From: Cytidiella melzeri
Taxonomy: Eukaryota; Basidiomycota; Agaricomycetes; Polyporales; Irpicaceae
Assembly: GCA_022592445.1 (NCBI GenBank)
Contig: JABYQR010000008.1
Location: 62,001-126,000 of the forward strand
Direction: 5' to 3'
DNA length: 64,000 nt
Below the pieces are notes generated by a model that saw nothing but the letters and a program-made list of their open reading frames with translations, did not search any database and was not told the origin of the DNA. A program made the position numbers and the translations under genes. Positions 43,657 to 54,379 of the stretch are shown here, in pieces. Numbering within the stretch: position 1 is the stretch's first letter; each line of letters begins with the position of its first letter.

Positions 43657-44790
43657 TCAGCGTAGTAGTGGTCGACGAGGTCGACGAGGTAGCAGCGACT
43701 TTTGTCCCTTAGGGATACCTTGAATTCGTTTCCGGCAAACAGCCCCCCAGTGACCGGTACCACCGCAGTGGTTGCAGACCGGGTCATCTGGGTGCTTCGA
43801 GTCCCTCTTCTTGTGACTCTCAGATCCACAAACCGAGCAGCGCTTGCTCATCTCCTTCTTCCATTTCTGGAAGATCTCCTGCTTGCCCATACCCGCAAAG
43901 AGCGAGTCAAACGAGGCGGAGAAGCGGGACGCGTCGATCTCCATTGCATTGGGATCGCGGAATGCTTGCTGGTGGGACTTGCCGTGTCCCGAGGAACTGT
44001 CCACCATGACTTTGCCTGTGCTGTTTCGCAAATCGGCGAGCTGAGCGTCGACTGCCTTGCACTGGTCCTTGAGAGCGTCATAGGTAGCAGCGCGGGTTTG
44101 AAAGTACGAGACACGTTGCAAGTACTCGGTGCTCAAGCTCGACTTGAGACAATTGAAGAGGTCCTGCTGGCTCCAGCCAGTACGAGGGGCCCAGGTCTCA
44201 AACTCAGAGATATGAGCGGCAAAGGTCTTATTGCCCTGCTTCATTTTGGCAATCTTTGTCTTTGCCTCCATAACAGCGTCAATGGGCTTGAATTTGGCTT
44301 TGAACACCTCAATGAAGGTGTCCCAGCTGTTGCCAAAAGCTGGTTTGCTGTTTGCTAGCTCCTCAATATGAGGGCGAGCCCAATCAGCGGCGTCCTCCTG
44401 CATGAAGGACAGGGCGCTGGTGATTAGTTTGTGGGGATCAAAGATCCTTGCGCCGTTGTTGTCTAGCTGGACCTGGCCTTGGGCGTCTTGCTGGAAGAAC
44501 GCCTTGCCTTGGTTTTGGGCCCAGACAATAAAAGCATGGCGGAAGAGCCTGGCTTCCGATGATGTTTTTCCCTTGAAGGAGACTGGCTTCTCGACAATAC
44601 TTCTCTCCCGAGACATGTGCGTAGCAGCGGCAACCGCTGGCGTCTGTGCGGCGGCAAGTGCAGCCACCTGATTGGTAAGGTCAACCATCCTTTGTGTCAG
44701 GATGTCCAACATATTCAAGACATCTTGCTGGCTCAGGTTGGCAGCAGGGGCAGCAGGTGCAGCGGTGGCGGTGGGCTGGTTGGGATCCAT
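43657..44790 (-). CDS. Gypsy Gag with two zinc knuckle-like motifs
   Basis: From ATG 44790 (MDPNQPTA) the frame has an Ala/Gln-rich coiled-coil-prone N-terminus (LSQQDVLNMLDILTQRMVDL). A retrotransposon Gag domain follows (SSEARLFRHAFIVWAQNQGK, WARPHIEELA, FIEVFKAKFKPIDA). Near the end is a Cys/His-rich part with CSVCGSESHKK and the CCHC knuckle CNHCGGTGHWGAVC. The frame is open and intact to 43657. The open frame extends upstream to 45084 through a Cys-containing segment, which may be leader sequence or an extra domain. Gag would form the particle and bind RNA. Confidence 0.82.
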   Translation of the reverse strand: MDPNQPTATAAPAAPAANLSQQDVLNMLDILTQRMVDLTNQVAALAAAQTPAVAAATHMSRERSIVEKPVSFKGKTSSEARLFRHAFIVWAQNQGKAFFQQDAQGQVQLDNNGARIFDPHKLITSALSFMQEDAADWARPHIEELANSKPAFGNSWDTFIEVFKAKFKPIDAVMEAKTKIAKMKQGNKTFAAHISEFETWAPRTGWSQQDLFNCLKSSLSTEYLQRVSYFQTRAATYDALKDQCKAVDAQLADLRNSTGKVMVDSSSGHGKSHQQAFRDPNAMEIDASRFSASFDSLFAGMGKQEIFQKWKKEMSKRCSVCGSESHKKRDSKHPDDPVCNHCGGTGHWGAVCRKRIQGIPKGQKSLLPRRPRRPLLR

Positions 44791-45074
44791 GTCTTCTTTG
44801 GTGATCAGACAACAATTTTCTTCGGAGGGTGGTTGGTAGGTCTCTGTGTAATACTCGTGTTCGATGGCTTCAGTGGGGTCTAACTGATTTAATCGATTAG
44901 GGCACGGTTGGTTATCACACTCGTAGAATGATCCTTTGTTGGCTCGAAAGTGGTTGTCTGTGACCAATATAGGATCGAAGAAATGGATACAATTATCGCA
45001 AATTAAAGGTTCTGAAGGCGTGGCGGGCAAAACTTCTGGACTATCTAATCCAGTCGAAGTAGCTATCTTTGTTA

Positions 45075-45667
45075 ACGTACTCATGGATAAGCTGCGCTAT
45101 GATCCAAGGACCACTGTGTCTGACGCAAACAAAATTTACCAGCTGTTTCACCTTCGTCGTCCTATCTATGAGATGGACAAGCTGCTCGACGACACCACCA
45201 ATATCCGCAGCAAGCTTATTGCTGCTGGCGTTGACATCCCTGATCACATCTTCTATGCAGCCATTGTCGGGATTATCCCTCCTGCTTACGCCGCCACACG
45301 CCAGAACTACGAGGTTGGCATGCGTTCTTCCACTCCGGCTGGAGAGAAGTTCCGCTACAGGCCTAACGCGCTCATTGCTGAGCTTCATCGCAAGTTTACC
45401 AACTGGCAACTCACGCACCCCCCAAAGACTTCCGAGTCTAAGGGGCCTACTACTTTCGTCCCAAAGGACAACGCTCACGCTTCTTTGGCTTCGCACGCCA
45501 AGGGCAAGGCCGCGGTCGAACGCTCGACAAGAACTTCCACTACTGCTCGCGCGGCCGCAGCTCCCTACCCGTTGAGCAAGCCTTCCACTTCTGGTCAGGG
45601 CAACTGCTTCAACTGTAGTCAGCCTGGCCACATGACGTCGACTTGCCCGCCCTCTGCCCTGGACTGA
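45075..45667 (+). pseudogene. Copia-2 Gag fragment
   Basis: The frame reads MDKLRYDPRTTVSDANKIYQ, MDKLLDDTTNIRSKLIAAG, and GIIPPAYAATRQNYEV, a copia Gag (UBN2-like) segment, followed by a CFNCSQPGHMTSTC zinc knuckle and a TGA at 45665. The N-terminal half of Gag is missing. The frame is open further to the left, but that sequence belongs to the gypsy element. Confidence 0.8.
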
Positions 45668-45683
45668 AAAGTCCAAAGCTGCA

Positions 45684-46393
45684 ATGAAAAAGAAGGGCAT
45701 CACTTGCAAATCCGCTGCCACCGCCGCTCAAGGCAAGAAGAAAGAGTCCGCCGCTGCCAGCTCTTCAACTGCTACTGGCCTCATGGCAAACATCACTGCC
45801 ACTGCTGACTCGGACGACGAGGTTCTCGAGCACCCTCACTCCGTGCCCGTCTTCAACTACGCCACAGGCAGTGGCTTCACTGGTCAGAGTGCGTGGGTTA
45901 AGTCTCTTTCCAACTCAGACGTCACGATGCACGTAAGTCCTCGTACCATTTCTTCTACTTTACTCCCACTGTTCGCAACTTTGTCGTCTGACGAGTGCAT
46001 TCATGTCATTGATACTGGTGCTATATACACTGTACAGCCTATTGTGACCTACCTTTCAATGTTCACTCTGTACCAACTATCTTACTCACTGTCGCCAACT
46101 CAGAACAAATAAGTCTCAAACTTGCTGGCGACATGGTACTTGAGGTAGAACAAGAAAATGGTGCGCATAATCAACTGTTGCTAAAGAATGTCTACTACAA
46201 CTCACAACTACCCTTTACGCTTATCAGTGTTTCAAAATTGGACTCTGATTATTGCTTCACTTTCTTTTCAAATACTTGTACTATATATGACTCGAATGTG
46301 TCTTGTGTAGCTGTGATACAGAAAATACACAATTTGTATTCATTTAACTCTACTCGTGTGACTTCTTTAGCAAGTGTGTATAACGATGCTTGA
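45684..46393 (+). pseudogene. Copia-2 protease remnant
   Basis: Two adjoining frames hold a Ser/Ala-rich stretch, then HVIDTGAIYTV, where copia proteases usually have a DSGAS-type active site. They continue to QLLLKNVYYNSQLPFTLISV, a common copia motif upstream of the GAG-pre-integrase domain. The frames change near 46110. Protease function is probably lost. Confidence 0.65.
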
Positions 46394-47231
46394 ACTTCAT
46401 AAAAAACTCAGTCACATCAGTTATTTCCAAATAAACAAACTGCTTGAAACGTCCAAGCTTATCATTACTACTCATATCACTGACCGCACAGAAACTCCGT
46501 GCGAGGACTGTATCTTGAATAATATTCATCGTACTCCAGTCCCTAAGGCTCGTACTTTGCCGTTGGCTACTTCCTTTGGTGATCACTTTCACATCGACAT
46601 CTTTGGGCCACTACCCACTGCGTCAATTACTGGTCATTATGTGTACTGGTTGACTATTGTCGACGACTCAACTCGAGCGTTAACACTTGCGCCATCAAAA
46701 ACAAAAGATGATGCCTTCACTCAATGGGTTATCTTCTCTACTGAGCTTCTTACGCAATACAATATTTGCGTTAAGATTCTTCAATCTGACAACAATGGCG
46801 TATTCACTGGTGCAAATATGAAAAATTACTTGAAGTCACAAGGTACTATACCCCGGCTTACTGTGCACGATACTCCTGCACAAAATGGTGTTGCTGAACG
46901 CACACACCAGACTATTATGAACTTGGTTTGTGTAAACCTGCATACGGCTGCTTTACCAAACCAGTTATGGTGGTACGCTGCGTTTCATGCGGTTTATCTC
47001 TACAATCGCACTCCTTGTGCTCCTCTTCAATATAAGACTCCTTACTTCAAACGCTATGGTACTGAAGCAAACCTTGATGCGCTTCAAAAGTTTGGTCAAC
47101 CATGTATCGTATACGACGAATACCGAACCAATAAACTCGCGCCAAAAGGCAAGCGCGTCGTTTGGATAGGCTTTGCTGAATATTCCAAAGGCCACTACGT
47201 TTACTTCGGAACACGTGTAGACGTCAAATGA
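46374..47231 (+). pseudogene. Copia-2 GAG-pre-integrase and integrase
   Basis: LHKKLSHISYFQINKLL and CEDCILNNIHRTPV form the HHCC-type zinc region. The core follows with FHIDIFGPLPTA (first D), ILQSDNNGVFTG (second D) and AERTHQTIMNL (E), then LPNQLWWYAAFHAVYLYNRT and YKTPYFKRYG. The catalytic triad looks complete, but this frame ends at a TGA in 47229-47231 before the linker and RT. Confidence 0.85.
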
Positions 47232-47234
47232 AAC

Positions 47235-48011
47235 TTGCAATTTGTTAACTCTACGGCACAAATTGAAGGGAAGAAAGAACCAAATATCGAAAAACCTACT
47301 CTTGAAAAACAACTTGAACTCGAGGAGAATCCTCATGTTGAACCCATGGACATCGACGAGCCTGACCCTTCTGGTCCTAGGCGTACTACTAGAGAACCTA
47401 AGCCTTCGCGCAAAGCTCGAGGCTTAAACTATGACAAAGTTGATACAAACATTGCCTTCTACTTGACTGAATTCAACGCATACTACGCTGAAGACATCGG
47501 TAATCCAGTTACTTACAAAGACGTACTTAACCACCCACTCAAGATCGACTGGCTCAAGTCGATGAAAACCGAGGTTGATACCCTTAAACAACTTGGCACT
47601 TGGGAATACTGTATCCCGCCGCCAAATGTGAACATCACTGGTTTGGGCTTTGTCTACAAAACAAAATACAAACATGGCAAAGTCACTAAACTTAAGTCAA
47701 GACTTGTCGCGCAAGGATACTCCCAGCGTGATGGCATTGATTACTACTCGAACAACTTATTTGCACCTGTTGCGCGTATGAGTTCAATACAATTTGTACT
47801 TACTCTCGCGGCTTCACTACACTTAGAGATCACTCAGCTTGATATAAAGTCCACATACTTATACAGTAACATCCACAATGATGAAGACCTTTATCTTTGT
47901 CCACCTCCTGGTGACTTACTTCCAAACCTGCCACCTGGCTGGGTACTTAAACTTTGGAAAACTATCTACGGCCTTAAGCAAGCCGGACGTCGTTGGTACA
48001 AAGTACTATGC
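47235..48011 (+). pseudogene. Copia-2 linker and RT, N-terminal part
   Basis: An acidic linker (EPMDIDEPDPSGPRRTTREP) is followed by WLKSMKTEVDTLKQLGTWEY, SRLVAQGYSQRDGIDYYSNN, FAPVARMSSIQFVLTLAASL, ITQLDIKSTYLYSNI and TIYGLKQAGRRWYKVL. The frame is then broken by the solo LTR at 48012 and resumes at 48738 after the duplicated TATGC. Confidence 0.85.
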
Positions 48012-48737
48012 TGTAACAGTTAAGGTTACTACTCACCAGGTAAGTTGATAAACTGAGGGGAGTTGATGGAGATAGAGAGTAAGAGGTGTGGTGAGCGAAG
48101 TACTGTGAGGTACTGAGTAGTCCTAGTTCAACAGAGTGGATAAGACTGAGGGGATATGCCCTCAGGAGTGCCTCTATATATACATGAAGGGGAGGACCCC
48201 AGGTACTACCTTAAGACCCCTAATACCTACATGAGTAAGCGAAGTAATCTACCTTACTAAGCATGCCCTATGCCCTAGTGGTGCCACTTCAATAATCAAC
48301 CAATAGCAATTGTCCCCATGACCTGACCCCATGACCCAGCTCCAAGGCTAGACTTGTTCTAGCTTGTTCTAAGACAAGGCTAGACTTTTACAGAAGGTTC
48401 TAAGAACTATGACATCATCTAATGGAATGTTCTATACTATGACATCATAGTTCCAGCATGTTCCACAATGTTCCAGAGAGTTCTATCATGTGATACACAG
48501 ATAAGGAAAGGAGCGCATCAGCGCATCAGAGACAGAAGGCGCATCAGCGCATCAATTGATAGGCACTGAGAATAAGCGCCGGAATAGGCGCCTGATAAGC
48601 GCCAGATAAGCGCTGGATAAGCGCCTAAATAGACGCCGGATAAGCGCTGGATAAGCGCTTGACAAGCGCTTAAATATTCCCAATAATACCGTTGCCTGGT
48701 AAGGCAAGTCTTGTAGAAACATTGAAAATCTGTGACA
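48012..48737 (+). mobile_element. Solo LTR (726 bp) in copia-2 RT, 5-bp TSD
   Basis: The segment starts TGTAACAG and ends CTGTGACA, with short inverted termini. TATGC occurs on both sides (48007-48011 and 48738-48742), a perfect 5-bp target duplication. Removing it restores the RT frame from WYKVL to CDILFALGLKRC. It contains a run of 11-12-bp subrepeats based on GGATAAGCGC (48590-48675) and repeated GCGCATCAGCGCATCA words. It is the inverted counterpart of the LTR at 61753-62463. No matching internal element was found in the window. Confidence 0.92.
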
Positions 48738-48742
48738 TATGC

Positions 48743-49519
48743 GACATACTCTTTGCACTTGGACTAAAGCGTTGTGAATTCGACAATGCAGTCTTCTACC
48801 TCTATCGAGGTGATAAACTCATACTTCTACTTGCTGTCCACGTTGATGACATTACTCTCGGCACTATCACTACTACTGTTGCCGAACAATTTGAAATTGC
48901 ACTCAGACAACATGTCGAACTTACTGACGGTGGAACTATCCATTGGATGCTTGGCATGGAAGTTGCTTATGATAAAGCCGCAGGCATTATCAAGCTTCGC
49001 CAAAAGGATTATATCCTGAACATACTTAAGCGATACAACTTTGACCACGAACATTCACGACGTACACCAATGGTACACAAGCACAACTTAGCCCCCCGTG
49101 CTGTGACCAAACCACGTCAGGACGCTGACGCCATTACACACTACATGTCTCTTGTCAGTGGCTTACGCTACGTTGCCGACAGTACTTTGCCAGACATTGC
49201 TTATTGCACTGGTCAACTAGCACAATACTTATCTGACCCTGCTAAGGAACACTACACTGCAGCTAAACAGTGTTACCTTTACCTCAAGGGAACTTGCGAC
49301 TACTGGCTTGTCCTAGGAAACCAAGCCAACCCTACTTCTACTTCACTCATAGGTTATGCCAACTCTGATGGTATGACTACGTACGGCAATCAACCAATAA
49401 TGTGCTACACTTTCACATACAACGACTCACTTATCTCTTGGTCAAGTAAGCGCGGTTATTGGTCACCAAAGCCAAACTGTACGCACTTTCTCATGCGTCT
49501 ACAGAGGCCATCTATTTGA
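48743..49519 (+). pseudogene. Copia-2 RT C-terminus and RNase H start
   Basis: The frame carries LLLAVHVDDITLGT (catalytic VDD kept), IHWMLGMEVAYDKAAGIIKL, SLVSGLRYVADSTLPDIAYC, and IGYANSDGMTTYGNQP, where copia RNase H normally has a YADSDWA-type sequence. So the first RNase H acidic residue seems to be changed. The frame is lost near 49470 and RNase H continues in another frame. Confidence 0.82.
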
Positions 49520-49800
49520 AGAGCCTCATAGATGAAATACTTAACTGCACTATGGACCCTGTCAAGATGTACACCGACAGTGCATCAACTCTTGCGATTA
49601 TTTGTTCCCCCGAGGAACAACACTCTCAACGTACTAAACACTTTAACATTTGCAAGAACCTCATCAGTGATCGTGTAACTAAAGGGTACATCACTGTGCA
49701 CCACGTACCTTCTGCCGATCAGCATGCTGATATTCTTACTAAAGCACTACCTCTCAAAAAACTCAAGCACTTCAATGAACTACTTCATTTTCAGGCTTGA
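49459..49800 (+). pseudogene. Copia-2 RNase H, C-terminal part
   Basis: The frame reads AKLYALSHASTEAIYLKSLI, MYTDSASTLAIICSPE, RTKHFNICKNLI, and DQHADILTKALPLKKLKHF, standard for the end of a copia polyprotein. The stop at 49798-49800 is followed at once by the purine tract AAGGGGAGTG and the LTR. Confidence 0.85.
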
Positions 49801-49807
49801 AGGGGAG

Positions 49808-49978
49808 TGTTTCACTACTCTAGTTTTGTACTTAGCGCGTGGCCTAGCGCCCGTCGTTACCGTATATAAGTCGCACTTTGATCAATGCACAGCTATCGCT
49901 TTTGATCCCCAACTCTCTGTCTGACCACCACCTCAGTCTTCTCTCTCAACTCTCTAACCTCCACTGATACCTTGTTCA
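49808..49978 (+). repeat. 3' LTR of copia-2
   Basis: The segment begins TGTTTCACTACTC right after the AAGGGGAG purine tract and ends near CCTTGTTCA, giving about 170 bp. It has a TATATAAG box (about 49863). The 5' LTR partner is missing in this window, so the right edge is inferred from TG...CA structure only. Confidence 0.65.
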
Positions 49979-50487
49979 AACTTAGTTTGGGCGATTCTTT
50001 GTACAGCGTGACAATGCGCCCGGTGCGGCCAAGGAAAGAAGAATCCGAGGCTCAGGGATAGTTAATCTTTGCCCCTCCGCGTTTCTCGTAGAGATATAAC
50101 AGTCATGTACTATGAAATCCTGACTATACATAGTCAATCTCTTTGAATGTTTGATGGGGGATGGAGGTGCTCGAAAAGGTCCACACGAAGGTATTGTTTT
50201 GCCCACCAAAAAGTCAGAACTGTCATAGGCATATCACGCACGCTGATCGGACGCGGAGGTTCACGCCCACTTACAACTTCATAGCAGGCACGCTCAGTCT
50301 TGTGTCGCCCGTGGCGGGTTTCAGCCATCTTACAGTGCCAATTCCTGCAGTAACCCTTATGTGCGACAGAGATGTTTGCCTCATTGGGGAATCAAACGTT
50401 ATCATTCATTCAGCAAACACTCTCGTCATCACACTATTTTTGCAATTGAACATCCAGTCCCCCAAACAGGGGAGATTCAGCAATTTT
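49979..50487. other. Intergenic, 3' flank of the helical-repeat gene
   Basis: About 500 bp between copia-2 and the minus-strand gene ending at 50488. No further coding signal is supported. Confidence 0.45.
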
Positions 50488-53400
50488 TCATTGAGGCACA
50501 TCACATCTTTCTACCCGCAATTCTCTCCCTCTACGACTCTCCTCCCACTGCGCTTGAGCAGCCTTCAAAATTCCCACAACCTTCCGTGCACCATGCACGT
50601 CATGCCTGGCATACATGCCCTTGACGAACATCTTATACAACGGATTGACGTGCTTCGGAAATGAGATCAGCGAAGTGACCTCTGGCAGCGGCGCAGCCAA
50701 CTTTTGTCCAGACAAAGTCGAGCCAGACAAAGTCGAGCCAAAGGGAGCGTCTCCTGAGTCGTATAAGCCGCCAGTGGGGTACCCGGACAAGACCAGCCGG
50801 TCAAAGAGTGCTCGCACGCCACGCTTGTCGAGCTCTTCGTCCCACTGCAGCAAGCCCTTCACCAGTATGTTCATCGTGACACGGTCGGGTATAAACTGAC
50901 AATTTGTCGTCAAGTCCTTCAGCACGCGGAGCGCGCTTTTCATGCGATGAGGGTGGCGGCGACTCCGTTGTATGAACGAGGCATGAATCAACTCATTTCC
51001 GATTGCTGCGCGAACATTTGGCATAAGATGTCGGTGCTCGCGCTCGTAGAACTCCCTGGCAGTTCGAATACGCTTAGCAGCGATAAGAAGCCGGATACCC
51101 ATTGCGACACCGGCTTGGTCGTGGTGTGTCCGAGCGAGCAAAGACTGTATCCTGAGAGCTGTCGTTTTCGCCAAGGATGTTTGTCGATAAGCTGCTGCGC
51201 GGAGAAGAGTTCGCGATCGCGAGGGTGGACAGAGGAGGTGACTTGCAGCTTCGCTTGCAACTTGATGTGCTCCACCTCGAACCAGGTTCTGGATGACTTT
51301 CTCCGACCATTTTGAGTCCATGGAAAACGTCTTGAGCGCACATTTGAACACATCAGCAGCGAACAGAAACTGACGGTGTCGAACCAATCGATCGATGATA
51401 GTTCGCATTACTGGTGGCGGAAAGTACTTCTCCGAAACCCGCATCGTAGCTTCAATTATGGGCACTGCTGATGACGTACAGCCAATGTCCAGCATCGTAA
51501 GCAACGACCTTTCTACCAGCATGCGGAAAGGCATGGAGGAAACCTGGGGGATCATGTCCACTATAGCACTACACAGCGCGTCGCAGTGGTCGACGTAGTG
51601 AAGATGTCGAGGGTGAGCTGAAAAGCACTGTGACACCGCCTCCAAGATGTCTATCTTCTCCGATAGTCCCAAGGGTCGGTCACGAACAACTCCCAATGCC
51701 ATATGAATGGAGCCACCGCGAGCGAGGCCAACCCCTAGCCTCACAACGAGCCTCGCGTCAACGGCGATTCCCGCCTGCTTCGAATGCATGTAAAACTCGT
51801 GAGCCTGGCGAGGATTCCACGGAATAAGCCGCCGCATGACGTCTTGTACCAGGGAGGTAGCATCCTCTGCCCTTGACAATACCCAGGTAACGATGTCCAA
51901 AGGCTGATAGCCACACGAGAGGGCGGCTAGACAGAACTCCCCCAGAACCTGCCGCAAAGCGAGACCAGACTGAGCAGACTCTGCACTGGAGATAAGCATG
52001 AGCTGGTTCTCGAGGTATTCGTGGCAAATACCGAGGAAACGTCCATCGCCAGTACGACCAGCAATATACAAGAACGAGCTGAAGATGATCGCCTGGGCCA
52101 GCTCGAATTCTGGACCGACAGAACCTCTGGCAGTCGACCACTGGGTCCACAGCGTGCTGGCAACCTTGCGTATCGCGTCCTTATGAGCCACAGCACAGCC
52201 TTCGCTATAGCTACGCCCTATGCGTCCATGTAGCAAGCGCTCCAACTGTAGTAAGACGTAAATTGTCCGCCATTCCGACGCTTGAAAGTGCGATGGTGCA
52301 TGCGCACTGGTCGTTGCCTTGACTGTAGCTGGATCGCTGTTTGCCAACGCCAGTAGTACCAGGTTAGCCCAAGATGCGTCTACGGATGCTGGATCTTTCG
52401 GGTTAACGCTGAAGGAAGCATTCACGAGACGAAGTGCCCAGACTCGTAAAGGCGTAGGGACCTTATTTCGACCTAACGCAGCTGCGGACCCAGACAGCGC
52501 TTTCGTCAAAACACCAACCAGCTCCTCTACACCCCACACTCCGATCGCCGTCCTGAGAACATCCGTATCCTGCTGTTTGTACGGCGCAGACATGAACTCC
52601 TGTAATTGGCGGCCTGACCTGGTGGATATGGCGAGCAACAATCGAGATTTCGCTACAGTCGTCAGATGAGCTGAGCCCTGTATGACTGTTCGCCAAAGGC
52701 AGTCCAAAACACGCGGATGTGTCCATGGGAACGACTCCACGAGCTGAGATAGAGTACCCGCAGCCTCCGCGACATCATGTTCACAAGATCTCTTCAAAAG
52801 CATGTCGATGTACGGCACGTGGATATCTGGGTGTAGCGAAGACCCGCATAACTCGCGATAGTGAAACGCTGCTGCATGATAGGCGTGAGATACCTCCTCT
52901 GACGACATATTATCTCAGCAAGAAGAGTGCAAAGTACAAGCTCACGAACTTACCGTCAGAAATCACGTCTCCCTCATTCAGCCGAAGTTGTACCAGGTTT
53001 GCATGCATAAGCCAGAAATGGTCGGAATCGCTAAGGCTCTGCGACGATCGATACTTTTGGTTTCCGAGCTCCAAAACTAATGGCCAATAGGTGCAACAGT
53101 GTTTTGTAAAGATGGTTTTGGTCCAGGGATGTGCATGGATGGAAGCGTAAGGCTGAGATGGAGTGGACAAGGATAGACTGCCAAAAAGGCCGATTAATGC
53201 GGTAGTGTCCGCTGAACTCAGTTCGTAGAGCTGGGATTTCGCCTTGAGAGCGTAGTATAAGGCAGAAAGCGTATTAGCACTGGGGATAGCTGGTATTGGA
53301 GGAATAATGCCGGATATCATAGCTGAGAGGTCCTGCTTCAACCTTGTCAATTTAGCGCGTGTTCGCCGATCGGTCGTTGTCCCAGATGGAGCAGACGAGG

Positions 53401-53701
53401 AATTTTCCACGGCTGTAGTCGAAGTCAAAGCGACACAAACGGTGCTCTCGACATAGGTCGTGTCTTGGCCTTCGATGGCATCCTGAACTGCGGTGTCATC
53501 TGCTGTATGAGGCGTGGGTGGTCTGGTGCTGGTCCGATTGTGCTCTTGTGGCACAGTTGCGACACACAAGGGGACAGCAGCAGCCTCGCTGTAAGGCATT
53601 GGCACCAATGCACGAGTGTCGCGTAAACGTTGGCTAGGGCTCTCGCTCAGCTGAAAAGCGAGCCGGATGGTGTATGCGGAGCTGAAGACCAACATCGTCA
53701 T
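50488..53701 (-). CDS. Large helical-repeat (PPR-like) protein, possibly mitochondrial (1052 aa)
   Basis: Two exons, 53701-52954 and 52898-50488, join in phase over a 55-nt intron (GTAAGT...CGTCAG). The N-terminus (MTMLVFSSAYTIRLAFQ, arginine present, few acids) looks like a mitochondrial targeting sequence. The rest is rich in alpha-helical Leu/Ala/Arg segments such as VMRTIIDRLVRHRQFLFAAD and DRVTMNILVKGLLQWDEELD. The latter resembles PPR (pentatricopeptide) units, and KHVNPLYKMFVKGMYARHD near the end also fits a repeat. PPR proteins bind organelle RNA. I cannot count the repeats by eye, so the family is tentative. A second possible start (52908, MSSEEV) lies at the exon 2 boundary and would lack the targeting sequence. 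Confidence 0.7.
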
Positions 53702-54379
53702 TTATCTCGGTGAAGCAGTTGCTTAGAAAGGCGAACCATGCGGCATTTAAAGAGGGAATACTGCGCCCGCCCGAGGCTCGGACGGTCGACAGACACCATC
53801 GCAACATTCCATTGCATAAACGTCTCGAGAACAGAGTGCGCGTGTCGTGCGCTCTACGCGTGCGACCACCTGTGACGTGTCTAACGCGCCCGACGTCCTC
53901 AGTTCACGTCCAGGTCGCAGTCAATGGTGCCGCCTTGCAGCGGTACTGGTCAAGGTCTGGTAGTGAACGACGTGGTGAAGAGTATGTACCAAGCCGTGGT
54001 CGAGGAAGAGGTCGTCGGCGCTCGCTGCCAACCGACGACGGCAGGTCGGATCAGAATTCCCGCCATCAGTGCACGTGACATTGCTTGTATCCGCTGAACC
54101 TTACTTTTTGGTACTGTACGCCACAGATCTTACTCAACCGAGGCGGCCACCGACTCCTCCGCTCACCGCTCCTCGTCGCCTTGAAAAATCCTTTGGCACC
54201 ACAGGTGGGTGAGTGCTACTGCCACAAGTGAAGGCGATGTTCTGACGAAGGATTGTGAACAGAGGTCAATAGGGAGGCACTGAAACCCTTCACCTTTACA
54301 TACACAACACTCGTGAGTTGAGCACAAAAATGTATTGCTCGCGACCTGGCTAAATATCGTCTCAGTCAAAACCACGACA
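53702..54379. other. Divergent promoter region between the PPR-like gene and RPP0
   Basis: About 680 bp separate two divergent starts. The RPP0 side should hold a strong ribosomal protein promoter. No clear TATA box was found. Open frames inside are unsupported. Confidence 0.5.

Larger units (their letters stand above)
41145..45070 (-). mobile_element. Ty3/gypsy chromovirus with internal deletion
   Basis: On the minus strand, Gag, an aspartic protease and the start of a reverse transcriptase are followed at once by the integrase C-terminal region and a chromodomain. Most of RT, all of RNase H and the integrase core are gone. The 3' side (41145-41590) contains non-coding sequence that probably includes the LTR, but I could not fix its ends. 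The 5' side abuts copia-2 near 45070 and no 5' LTR is seen. Integrase after RT plus a chromodomain marks a chromovirus. Confidence 0.82.
45075..49978 (+). mobile_element. Copia-2: degraded Ty1/copia element with solo LTR nested
   Basis: Plus-strand order: partial Gag with a CCHC knuckle, protease remnant, GAG-pre-integrase, integrase, RT (interrupted by the LTR at 48012-48737), RNase H, purine tract and 3' LTR. The 5' LTR and the start of Gag are missing where it abuts the gypsy element near 45070. At least four frame changes or stops are present. It differs in sequence and orientation from copia-1 and is a separate family. Confidence 0.85.

Noticed and set aside
44791..45084. Longer Gag start at 45084 for the gypsy element
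   Set aside because: The first codons overlap the join with copia-2, so the ATG at 44790 is preferred, though the Cys-containing stretch between may be genuine coding sequence.
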